Assembly (NCBI GenBank): GCA_937864375.1
Contig: CALMJO010000420.1
Span: 1-7,302 of the forward strand
Source: an uncultured Spirochaetota bacterium
GTDB lineage: Bacteria > Spirochaetota > UBA4802 > UBA5368
Reading direction: 5' to 3'
DNA length: 7,302 nt
Under the pieces are notes generated by a model. The model was not told the DNA's origin. It was given only the letters and a program-made list of their open reading frames with translations, and did not search any database. The translations under genes were made by a program, and so were the position numbers. Of this stretch, positions 1-6,163 are shown piece by piece (the stretch's first letter is position 1; each line of letters opens with the position of its first letter).

Positions 1-2
1 GG

Positions 3-566
3 ACGATAGAGCGCCAATCATTCGCGCGAAGGGCGGTCGCGCCGGGGGCGATCGTCATGGGGGCGGCCGCGATCGCCTACGCGGCATATTTCTCGTCATC
101 GCTCATCTGGCCCCCCGCCTTTCACCGCGTCTTCGCCTTCATCATGGGGCTCGTGCTTTTCCACCTCATAGGCTATGGCCCCTTCATCGCCTACCCGCTC
201 GCGTACTCCAGGGGCGCGAGCGCCGGCGAGCGCATAGGCGCGTCGCTCGCAACGATCATCGTGTGGATACTTCTGGAGCTTGTCCGGGTGAGCGAGTTCT
301 TCACGTTCGGTGAGACGCTCTACTACCTGTTCAATTCGGCGTTCATGCTCACGATCCTCGGGGCGTTCGCATTCATGGGGATTGCCGAAATGCTCTGCCG
401 CATGGTCAGGGCGCGGCGCACCGGGGAGAAGCTCAAAATCGTAACGCCGCTCCCCGTGCTCGCGATCGCTATTGGGCTCGCCGCGCTCTTTGTGATGCTC
501 ATCTGGGGGGTCGGGGAGCACTGGTTTTATATTTATATAGAAGGGTATAGGTTGATTTTTCATTGA
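3..566 (+). CDS. Multi-pass membrane protein, 5' end cut by window edge
   Basis: The frame is open from base 3 to the TGA at 564-566, giving 187 visible residues with no stop up to the left edge, so the gene most likely starts outside the window. The first internal ATG (base 57, residue 19) lies inside what looks like the first hydrophobic segment and has no clear Shine-Dalgarno, so I do not take it as the start. About five hydrophobic stretches can be seen, near residues 11-36, 42-66, 80-98, 108-130 and 148-170. A basic loop (RMVRARRTGEK) precedes the last one, which suggests a cytoplasmic loop there. The tail is aromatic-rich (HWFYIYIEGY). I recognise no family motif and give no function. 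The DNA is GC-rich, like the barrel gene at 704-2020 and unlike the catabolic genes further right. It converges on the minus-strand operon. Confidence 0.72.
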   Translation, partial: TIERQSFARRAVAPGAIVMGAAAIAYAAYFSSSLIWPPAFHRVFAFIMGLVLFHLIGYGPFIAYPLAYSRGASAGERIGASLATIIVWILLELVRVSEFFTFGETLYYLFNSAFMLTILGAFAFMGIAEMLCRMVRARRTGEKLKIVTPLPVLAIAIGLAALFVMLIWGVGEHWFYIYIEGYRLIFH

Positions 567-604
567 GTGGGGAGTACATGGTTTTTCAAGTATAAACTCC
601 ACAC
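567..604. other. Imperfect hairpin just after the membrane-protein stop
   Basis: GTGGGGAGT (567-575) can pair with ACTCCACAC (596-604) with a single G-A mismatch, enclosing a 20-nt loop. It begins immediately after the TGA of the left-hand gene. No T-run follows, so it is at best a weak transcription-end structure for that gene. Confidence 0.3.
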
Positions 605-661
605 TAATGTGAAAACAATCCTCCATGATGCTTTTTTGCCAAGGCTGATTTGGTCATACTA

Positions 662-692
662 GAGTGCCGGAAATCATCCCATTCCGGCACTC
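662..692. terminator. Perfect 11-bp stem-loop between convergent genes
   Basis: GAGTGCCGGAA (662-672) and TTCCGGCACTC (682-692) are perfect reverse complements around a 9-nt loop. The stem sits between two converging genes, 12 bases beyond the minus-strand stop codon, which is the usual place for a shared terminator. On the plus strand it is followed by a modestly T-rich stretch (GATTCTTCT). On the minus strand no T-run follows. It may therefore terminate plus-strand transcription, or act as a 3'-end stabilising hairpin for the minus-strand operon. Confidence 0.6.
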
Positions 693-713
693 GATTCTTC
701 TGGCTAGAATCGA
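691..713. other. Second hairpin spanning the barrel-gene stop codon
   Basis: TCGATTCT (691-698) and AGAATCGA (706-713) are perfect 8-bp reverse complements with a 7-nt loop. The TAG stop of the barrel gene (bases 704-706 read in reverse) lies at the loop/stem boundary. The left arm shares bases 691-692 with the neighbouring 11-bp stem, so both can form nearly in full as a tandem pair. Confidence 0.4.
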
Positions 714-2020
714 TGGTCAAAGTCAATTGATATGTTGGCGTCTTCCCTGCTCATCCCGTAAAGAAAGTGAATAATCGTCGAAAGGTTCCACGCGATCACG
801 AGCCCGCCGCCGTAAGAGGTGTGATAGTAGTTCCACTTGGGCGAGGTCACGGGAGATGCCGCATCGTCATACACGTTCCCCGATTCCACGAACCCTATCA
901 CGGAGAACGCAAAGCGCTGCCCTCCTCCCGAAAGCTCCGTGAATTTCCACCGCGCGTCGAGGTTGCCCACGGTCATCGTTTTCGCGACGAAGCGATTCTT
1001 TTTGTAGCCGAGGAGCGTCCGGTTTCCGCCGTCCCCCACCCTCCGGAAATTCGCGAAGCCGAAGCAGGACTCCTCGTAGAACGGGATGTCGCCCGAGGCG
1101 GTGGTGTATCCCGCGCGCCCGCCGAATGTGAGCGAACTCACCGGGCTCACGTAATACATGGCCTGCACGTTGTGCTTCACGAAGTCGAAGTCGGATCCGA
1201 TGACCTTGTTTGAAATTTCGCACACGTAATCGGCATAGTAGCCCTTGTGCGGATCCGGCTCGAAGTCCCTGGTGTCGTACGCAAACCCGATCCTCGCCAT
1301 GGAAATCCATCCGCCGAGCGTTCCTCCCGCTGCGTCGGTGAGGTACGCGCGCTGCTGGTCGAGGAGCGTGGGCTGCTGTGTATCGCCGTTGAAGTCACGG
1401 CCGCCCCAGGAGGTGATGAAGTTTTTCCTTGCAAGGGTCCCCAGGACGAGCTTGAGTTCATCGGTAATGTCACGGTAGAGGTAGAACGTGCCGCTGGGAC
1501 GGAAGATCGTGTAGTGGTAATACCGCGATTCATCCTTGTTGTCCTCGTAGTAGTCCATCAGCCCGGAATAGGTGCTGAACTCCTTCGTGCCCGTGAAGTT
1601 CGTGAGTTTCCTGTGGGAATTCTCCTCTCCAATGCCAAAGAAATTCTCGTTAACCGATTTGTCGTAGGCGATATTGGACTTCAGGCGCCACTTCGTGCCT
1701 GCAACATACGGCATGTCCAGGTTCAGCTCGTGATACTGTATGCCGTTCGTCGTCGCCCAGTACTGCGCGTACAGCTGCATGGAGTACGGGGCCCTGTCGA
1801 AGTACATGTCGTCCTTGCTGCCGTTGTTGTAGAGGTACGCGCGCACCCCGTATCCGAAGCCGTCGTCCGAGGTATAGTTTACGAGTGGCAGACCCGTTAC
1901 GTAATATCCTTCTTTCTTCTTCGAGAGTACATCTTCACTCAAATGCGCAGAAAAACCGGAAAGCGTACCCAGGGACACCACAAGGACCACGGTGATCAGA
2001 AAACAAAAATGCTTTTTCAT
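704..2020 (-). CDS. Omp85/BamA-like outer-membrane beta-barrel protein without POTRA domains
   Basis: A 438-residue predicted outer-membrane protein. Residues 1-25 form a signal peptide: a KK n-region, a hydrophobic core, and a likely cut after GFSA. The rest is rich in alternating hydrophobic/polar, aromatic and glycine residues typical of beta-strands. Family clues are GLPLVNYTSDDGFGYG (43-58), FFGIGEEN (127-134), the surface-antigen-like YDTRDFEPDPHKGYY (248-262), and LLGYKKNRF (336-344) at the place of the VRGY/F motif of Omp85 loop 6. It ends ...SIDFDHRF, a C-terminal aromatic beta-signal for assembly by BAM. About 410 mature residues leave room only for the barrel, with no POTRA repeats, so I call it a small Omp85 relative and not BamA itself. 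The start is supported by GGAGA six bases upstream. It is the last gene of the four-gene run, 54 nt after the transporter. Substrate unknown; substrate uptake or membrane-biogenesis roles are inference. Confidence 0.78.
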   Translation of the reverse strand: MKKHFCFLITVVLVVSLGTLSGFSAHLSEDVLSKKKEGYYVTGLPLVNYTSDDGFGYGVRAYLYNNGSKDDMYFDRAPYSMQLYAQYWATTNGIQYHELNLDMPYVAGTKWRLKSNIAYDKSVNENFFGIGEENSHRKLTNFTGTKEFSTYSGLMDYYEDNKDESRYYHYTIFRPSGTFYLYRDITDELKLVLGTLARKNFITSWGGRDFNGDTQQPTLLDQQRAYLTDAAGGTLGGWISMARIGFAYDTRDFEPDPHKGYYADYVCEISNKVIGSDFDFVKHNVQAMYYVSPVSSLTFGGRAGYTTASGDIPFYEESCFGFANFRRVGDGGNRTLLGYKKNRFVAKTMTVGNLDARWKFTELSGGGQRFAFSVIGFVESGNVYDDAASPVTSPKWNYYHTSYGGGLVIAWNLSTIIHFLYGMSREDANISIDFDHRF

Positions 2021-2061
2021 CGATATTCTCCATCAACAATAGTTTTCATCTGTAATATCGA
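2020..2061 (-). promoter_or_regulatory. Inverted repeat in the leader of the barrel gene, abutting its ribosome site
   Basis: TCGATATT (2020-2027) and AATATCGA (2054-2061) are a perfect 8-bp inverted repeat with a 26-nt loop. In the minus-strand transcript the downstream arm lies between the GGAG Shine-Dalgarno (2028-2031) and the start codon, and includes the A of the AUG. Folding could lower initiation on the barrel gene relative to the genes upstream. This is a sequence observation only; no regulator is known. Confidence 0.3.
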
Positions 2062-2074
2062 ACGTTCACTGGTC

Positions 2075-3301
2075 TTATTCGTATTTTGAACGGGAAACCG
2101 CCATCAGCCCCATGATTGCAGCCAGTATTGACAGCCCGATAAACAAGTGGAATGCAGGGATATAACTGTGAAAGGAATCATAAAAATATCCCGAGAGGGG
2201 TGTACCCACGCCGCTTCCCATCATCATGAAAAGGTTCACGATTCCAAACACGGTTCCAAAATGCTTTAACCCTACGCACTTTGCCGCCATTAATGGGGGG
2301 AATACAGTCTGGATGGTGATGCCGAATGCGAAGAATATCGCGGCAGCAATAGCCACCCATTCTGAATTCGCTCCATAAAATAATCCTATGCCTATTACAT
2401 TGCATCCAAATACCAAGACCAGTGCCTTCGCGAGCCCGAACTTGTCGGAAATTTGTCCCACTACGATCTTTGCCGGGACCAACACCCCCAATGTGAGGCC
2501 CATCACGCCGGAAGCAAACGCGTTACTGTGCCCGACATCTCCAAGAAACGCGACCATATGCATCTGAACTCCCATGACTCCCACGCTGCTGAAAAACGCC
2601 ATGAGAGCCAGCATCCAGAACGCAGTCGATCTCAGCGACTCCTTGAGCGTCATTCCCTCCTCTTCGACATTTCTTTTTCCTGCCGTCATACTGCCCGCTC
2701 CATACGGTAGTAGCCCTATTTCCTGAGGCCGCGTCCTCATGAGAAATGCTGGCGGGATGGACAGAAGCGCAATAGAAAAGGAAAATAACAAGTAGGTGCT
2801 CTGCCAACTGTATTGTTCCAGGAACCAGTTCCCCAGCGGGTTGTAAATGACGCCTCCCAGCCCGCTTGCTGATAAAGCGATGCCCATGGCCAATCCCCTT
2901 CGCTCCGTAAACCAGTTGGTTACAAGCACCGATACTGCAATGAGCCCCGTGGAGGCTACTCCAATTCCCATCATTATTGAAACGACATAGAACTGGAACA
3001 GGCTCCGGCAGATCGAAAAAAGGCCGAAACTGCCAGCCAGCATAACGGCGCTAATAAACACGATCAGCCGGGCATCGTACTTCTCGTATAGCTTGCCAAT
3101 GAACGGGGCTGAAACCATGATTGCCAGGGCACCCACGGTGAAGCTCAGCGTGAAATCGCCGCGACTGAAGCCCAGGGCATCGCTTACAGGCTTGAACAAA
3201 ATGCTGATCGAATTCATGGCTATACCCACACTGGCGAAGGAAAGGCAGAAGCATCCCATGACGATCCACCATCCATAAAACAACTTATTTCTATGTTCCA
3301 T
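2075..3301 (-). CDS. MFS transporter, oxalate/formate-antiporter-like (OFA) carboxylate carrier
   Basis: A 408-residue inner-membrane protein with the hydrophobic pattern of a 12-helix MFS carrier. Numbered from the ATG at 3301: YGWW opens helix 1 (9-12), typical of OFA/monocarboxylate carriers. The helix 2-3 loop has a degenerate motif A, GKLYEKYDAR (69-78). FTERRGLAMG (131-140) precedes helix 5. RPQEIGLLPYG (191-201) ends the N-half. The central loop carries TLKESLRSTAFW, and GQISDKFG (282-289) is the C-half copy of motif A. Start choice: the frame opens with a GTG at 3310, but a strong GAGGTGG Shine-Dalgarno (3307-3313) overlaps that GTG and sits 5 nt before the ATG at 3301, so the ATG is preferred. 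It lies 42 nt after the crotonase gene and 54 nt before the barrel gene. The context points to uptake, or exchange, of the acid that the ligase activates. The exact substrate cannot be read from the sequence. Confidence 0.87.
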   Translation of the reverse strand: MEHRNKLFYGWWIVMGCFCLSFASVGIAMNSISILFKPVSDALGFSRGDFTLSFTVGALAIMVSAPFIGKLYEKYDARLIVFISAVMLAGSFGLFSICRSLFQFYVVSIMMGIGVASTGLIAVSVLVTNWFTERRGLAMGIALSASGLGGVIYNPLGNWFLEQYSWQSTYLLFSFSIALLSIPPAFLMRTRPQEIGLLPYGAGSMTAGKRNVEEEGMTLKESLRSTAFWMLALMAFFSSVGVMGVQMHMVAFLGDVGHSNAFASGVMGLTLGVLVPAKIVVGQISDKFGLAKALVLVFGCNVIGIGLFYGANSEWVAIAAAIFFAFGITIQTVFPPLMAAKCVGLKHFGTVFGIVNLFMMMGSGVGTPLSGYFYDSFHSYIPAFHLFIGLSILAAIMGLMAVSRSKYE

Positions 3302-3343
3302 AATAACCACCTCTTGGCATATTTGGGAGTTTCTCTCGCATTC

Positions 3344-4114
3344 CTATTTTTGCATCTTGAGGAATGCGCCAATTCTTACTTCCGGCGCTCCCGAGCGCCC
3401 GGTATCGATCATCGCCCTGCCTTCTTTGTACAATGCATCCTCGATCGAGGAGTCCTGTGCCTCCCGAATAATCTTCTTGGCAAGGCGCAGGGCAAAGTGA
3501 TCCTTTGAAGCGAGCTTTTCTGCGTATTCCATGAGAATTTTATCCAGCTCATTACGCCCGCATACCCGGTTTACCAAGCCAATATTAAGCGCGTCCTGTG
3601 CCTTTAAAACGTCACCCATGAGCATGAGTTCCTTTGCCCTGCCCTCGCCGATTATGCGCGGCAATATTTTCGTCGATGCATTGGAATAGAAGATGCCCAG
3701 GTCAAGTTCCGGCAGCATTATTTTCGTATCGTCCGACGCAATGCGAATGTCGCTGCACAAAGTATGCTCGAATCCGCCGCCCACGATCCAGCCATGATAG
3801 CCCACCAGTATAACCCCTGGGTGCTCCAGCATAACGGTGGTAAGTTCCTGCCAGGTCCACAGGTCGGTCACCGCCTCGTAACGGAGAGCGGGATTTACAA
3901 TGAGCTCATATCCATGCTTGAGATCGGCGCCAAAGGTGAAGTTTTTTCCCTCTGCCCGATAGATCACACACACATCATTATTAACCGCGCTTTTTCTGAA
4001 GGCTTCGATCAGGAGCTGTAAAACACCAAGTGAAAGCGGGTTCGATTTCTCCGGATTATTGAGACTGATCTTCGCGATATTGCCGGTTTTTTCATAAATA
4101 ACGGGTGCTTCCAT
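3344..4114 (-). CDS. Enoyl-CoA hydratase/isomerase family protein (crotonase fold)
   Basis: A 256-residue cytoplasmic crotonase of normal length. The oxyanion-hole segment FGADLK (61-66) matches the GADIKE region of rat mitochondrial hydratase. VGGGFE (111-116) supplies the second oxyanion glycine (G113) and the first catalytic glutamate (E116). LPEL (134-137) supplies the second (E136), exactly 20 residues on, as E144/E164 are in the rat enzyme. Both hydratase acids are thus present, which favours hydration or another reaction using both residues over a one-acid family member. The segment after E136 reads LGIFYSNASTKILPRIIG and lacks the usual GGTQ stretch, so the acyl pocket may differ. The GGAGG ribosome site (4121-4125) is 6 nt before the ATG. 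The gene begins 13 nt after the ligase stop, so the two are surely co-transcribed. The likely substrate is the ligase's CoA product. A lyase or isomerase variant is possible. Confidence 0.88.
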   Translation of the reverse strand: MEAPVIYEKTGNIAKISLNNPEKSNPLSLGVLQLLIEAFRKSAVNNDVCVIYRAEGKNFTFGADLKHGYELIVNPALRYEAVTDLWTWQELTTVMLEHPGVILVGYHGWIVGGGFEHTLCSDIRIASDDTKIMLPELDLGIFYSNASTKILPRIIGEGRAKELMLMGDVLKAQDALNIGLVNRVCGRNELDKILMEYAEKLASKDHFALRLAKKIIREAQDSSIEDALYKEGRAMIDTGRSGAPEVRIGAFLKMQK

Positions 4115-4127
4115 GTTTATCCTCCGC

Positions 4128-5729
4128 TTACTGGATTTTATTGTTGCTAATCATTTCCCTGATCTTGTCCTGCACTTCGACACGATGCACCTTTCCAAGC
4201 CGTGTGATCGGGAGATTCTCCCACACTATAATTTTTTTGGGCACCTTGAAGCTCGCAAGCTTCTCAGTGCAAAGTGCGGTGAGATTTTCAACATCGATGG
4301 TGTGCCCCGGGTAGGGGCTTACGACCGCCCATGCAAGCTCTCCATAGACCTTGTCGGGAACGCCGATTACCGCCGCCATGGCTACGCCTGGACCCTGGGT
4401 GAGTACATCCTCCACTTCGGCGGGCATTACCGTGTAACTGCCCACCCTGATGATATGCTTGATTCTTCCCTTGATATACAATCCTCCATCGGGCGTGAGA
4501 TATCCCAGGTCCCCGCTCTTACAGAATCCGTCATCGGTGAACCCGGCCTCATCTTCCCCGGGCATTCGGAAATATCCCTGTATGGTAAAGGGACTCTTGA
4601 TGACCACCTCTCCTTTTTCACCCGCAGATAGTTCCTTTCCATCAGTGTCTCTGATGCTAATTACAACTCCTGGAAGTGGCTTTCCTACGTAACCGCTGGC
4701 AATCTCTAAATCGCGGTCACTCAATTCGGTAAAGGTGACCTCTGAACCCGCCTCTGTGCTACCATAGCCAATAACCACGTTGGGGCAGATTTTTTCTTTG
4801 ATCAGCCTTATCAGGTCGCTTTCAACTTTCTCTCCAGAGAGAATTGCTATTTTAAGGCAGGTAAGATCAAACTGCCCGATCTCGGGAATAAGGAGCATGA
4901 TGGCAAACATAGTAGGAACACCCCCGATCCAGGGAACCCTCTCTCTCTGTATGGTTTCCAGCACCCGGTGAGGGCTCCATGAATCATGAATGATGATGTC
5001 GAATCCTCCGGCGATTGCCATTCCGATCATCTCGACAGTGCCTCCTACATGGCTGGGGGGAAGCGATGCGATGGTTTTTATCCTCCCGGGAACATACTTG
5101 CCCAGTATCTCTGCCTCCACCGCCGCCATGACAGCCACATTCCTTTTCGACAGCAATGCAGCCTTGGGGACGCCGGTTGTGCCCCCAGTGAACACGATAA
5201 GCAGACCGTCATCCATTTCCTGGTTCAGTTTTGCGTCGCCAAGTTCACTGTCCAGCGGTAGCGATTCCGCGGTCAGTGCAGTGAAGGAATACCCAAAACT
5301 TGCAGACCCGGTAAACACATAATGCGTATCTTTGGAATTCTTGAGGCTTTTGCTCACTTCTTTCCAGATTTCTACTACGCTTTTATTGCCCACGGATTCG
5401 ACTGAAACGATCAAGACCGGGCGTATATGATCCACAAACCTCTCAAGGTCAGCTTTTTTAAACTTGACGTCCATGGGAACAACGATCGCGCCAATCTTGT
5501 CTGCGGCAATAAGCGTAATAATATATTCCAAAGAACAGGGAAGCATGGTTACAATAGTGTCTCCTTTTTTTATCCCCAGGTGCAGGAACTGCTTCGCAAG
5601 GTTGTCTGACCGTTTTTCGAATTCCCCATACGTGATTACTTCTTCACCGGTGCGCAGGGCGGGAAATGCCGGATCCACCTCCGCCCATCGTTCTACCTGC
5701 TGCCACAAGAATCTGTTCTGCGAATTCAT
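4128..5729 (-). CDS. AMP-forming acyl-CoA ligase (ANL superfamily)
   Basis: A 533-residue adenylate-forming enzyme of usual length that would activate a carboxylic acid to its CoA thioester (ATP to AMP and PPi). Motifs run in order: the phosphate-binding loop FTGGTTGVPKA (180-190); LPPSHVGG (223-230); YGSTE (322-326); SGDLGYLTPDG (405-415) with the ribose-binding aspartate D407; the hinge GRIKHIIRVGSYTVMPAEVE (421-440); and the C-terminal catalytic lysine K513 in ITRLGKVHR. The P-loop differs from the common TSGTTGxPKG at two places (S to G and the final G to A). The hinge has RVGSYTVMP where GGENIYP is common. The start has a near-perfect AGGAGG at 5735-5740, 5 nt from the ATG. It is the first gene of the operon, divergent from the TetR gene. 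Chain length or aromaticity of the substrate cannot be decided by eye. CaiC-like, medium-chain and aryl-acid ligases are all candidates. Confidence 0.9.
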   Translation of the reverse strand: MNSQNRFLWQQVERWAEVDPAFPALRTGEEVITYGEFEKRSDNLAKQFLHLGIKKGDTIVTMLPCSLEYIITLIAADKIGAIVVPMDVKFKKADLERFVDHIRPVLIVSVESVGNKSVVEIWKEVSKSLKNSKDTHYVFTGSASFGYSFTALTAESLPLDSELGDAKLNQEMDDGLLIVFTGGTTGVPKAALLSKRNVAVMAAVEAEILGKYVPGRIKTIASLPPSHVGGTVEMIGMAIAGGFDIIIHDSWSPHRVLETIQRERVPWIGGVPTMFAIMLLIPEIGQFDLTCLKIAILSGEKVESDLIRLIKEKICPNVVIGYGSTEAGSEVTFTELSDRDLEIASGYVGKPLPGVVISIRDTDGKELSAGEKGEVVIKSPFTIQGYFRMPGEDEAGFTDDGFCKSGDLGYLTPDGGLYIKGRIKHIIRVGSYTVMPAEVEDVLTQGPGVAMAAVIGVPDKVYGELAWAVVSPYPGHTIDVENLTALCTEKLASFKVPKKIIVWENLPITRLGKVHRVEVQDKIREMISNNKIQ

Positions 5730-5825
5730 TTTCTCCTCCTTGGATTACAGCATTACCGCCCGTATACAGCCCCGCTGCAGACGCAGCAGAGCATCACCCC
5801 ATACTGCGTTATGCTGCTATTAATG

Positions 5826-5895
5826 CACTTGTATGTAATTTATTCACTCTTATGTCAATATTCAAAATTATGTCAACAATTTTTTCACTTATATG
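5826..5895 (-). promoter_or_regulatory. Candidate promoter/operator cluster of the ligase operon
   Basis: Read on the minus strand, CATA-N2-AGTG occurs three times, at 5886-5895, 5845-5854 and 5826-5835, within an AT-rich tract. Two consensus -35 hexamers TTGACA lie at 5871-5876 and 5853-5858. Each is followed after 16-17 nt by one of the CATA elements (CATAAG, CATACA), where a -10 box would fall. The -10 matches are only moderate. The outermost copy contains TATAAG and sits inside a partly symmetrical TTCA-N6-TGAA. The repeats may be binding sites of the divergent TetR regulator or of an activator, overlapping tandem promoters. Confidence 0.4.
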
Positions 5896-6110
5896 AATTT
5901 TTTTCATTCAAATGTTTCCTTATTGACACATGTTAAGCTTTATTAAATATGACAGGGAAGGCCTACGAACGCACACGGGCGGGCGTCATAGAAATATTGG
6001 TGACATCAACAATGTCCGCGAGTATGAAATAGTATTCCGGGTCTACACTCTCTGCTGCGGGAGACATCGGCCTTCAGTATCAAGAAACCATCCGCAGCGC
6101 GATTTCGAAT

Positions 6111-6139
6111 TTGATTTGTTCTGATGTTGCAAGTAATAA
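6111..6139 (+). promoter_or_regulatory. Candidate promoter of the TetR-family gene
   Basis: TTGATT (6111-6116) and TAATAA (6134-6139) are spaced by 17 nt, each with four of six matches to the sigma-70 consensus. Transcription would begin near 6146, which leaves the GGAG site at 6151-6154 and the ATG at 6164 in a short leader. Confidence 0.35.
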
Positions 6140-6146
6140 TTATTAC
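6133..6146. promoter_or_regulatory. Perfect 14-bp palindrome, candidate TetR-family operator
   Basis: GTAATAATTATTAC is a perfect 14-bp palindrome that covers the proposed -10 box and ends 17 bases before the preferred start codon of the regulator gene. TetR-family dimers usually bind palindromes of about this size next to their own gene, so autorepression is the natural reading. A related but imperfect sequence, GTAATTTATTCAC, occurs at 5835-5847 within the ligase-operon promoter cluster. Binding itself is inference. Confidence 0.5.
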
Positions 6147-6163
6147 ATATGGAGTATCGTTCG

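Larger units (their letters stand above)
5730..6163. other. Divergent intergenic region between ligase operon and tetR-type gene
   Basis: This stretch of more than 400 bases separates the two divergent genes and I find no convincing gene in it. The part nearest the ligase (5755-5820) is of mixed composition. It includes a small GCTGC/GCAGC hairpin (5774-5778 with 5783-5787) that would lie in the operon's leader RNA. Bases 5822-5950 are strikingly AT-rich and hold the repeated CATA-N2-AGTG elements, two minus-strand TTGACA boxes and one plus-strand TTGACA (5923-5928). Bases 5955-6100 are more GC-balanced and show only a small GACAT/ATGTC hairpin (6002-6006 with 6012-6016). The last 55 bases hold the putative promoter and palindrome of the regulator gene. 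Confidence 0.6.

Noticed and set aside
96..626. Minus-strand open frame (176 codons) opposite the membrane protein
   Set aside because: Its charged, Glu/Arg/His/Pro-rich translation is typical of the antisense of a GC-rich membrane-protein gene. The plus frame has coherent membrane segments.
704..2020. Calling the barrel BamA or TamA
   Set aside because: At 438 residues with a signal peptide there is no space for POTRA domains, and the loop-6 motif is LLGY and not a clean VRGY/F.
1247..2089. Long plus-strand open frame (280 codons) opposite the barrel gene
   Set aside because: It lies wholly antisense to a protein with signal peptide, barrel motifs and C-terminal beta-signal. Its own translation is basic and low in recognisable features, as expected for a shadow frame in GC-rich DNA.
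3302..3310. GTG start for the transporter, three codons upstream of the chosen ATG
   Set aside because: The GTG is part of the GAGGTGG Shine-Dalgarno itself, which is correctly spaced for the ATG at 3301.
5930..6124. Plus-strand open frame (64 codons) in the divergent region
   Set aside because: No ribosome site precedes its ATG, the translation shows no fold or motif, and it runs through the proposed promoter area of the regulator gene.
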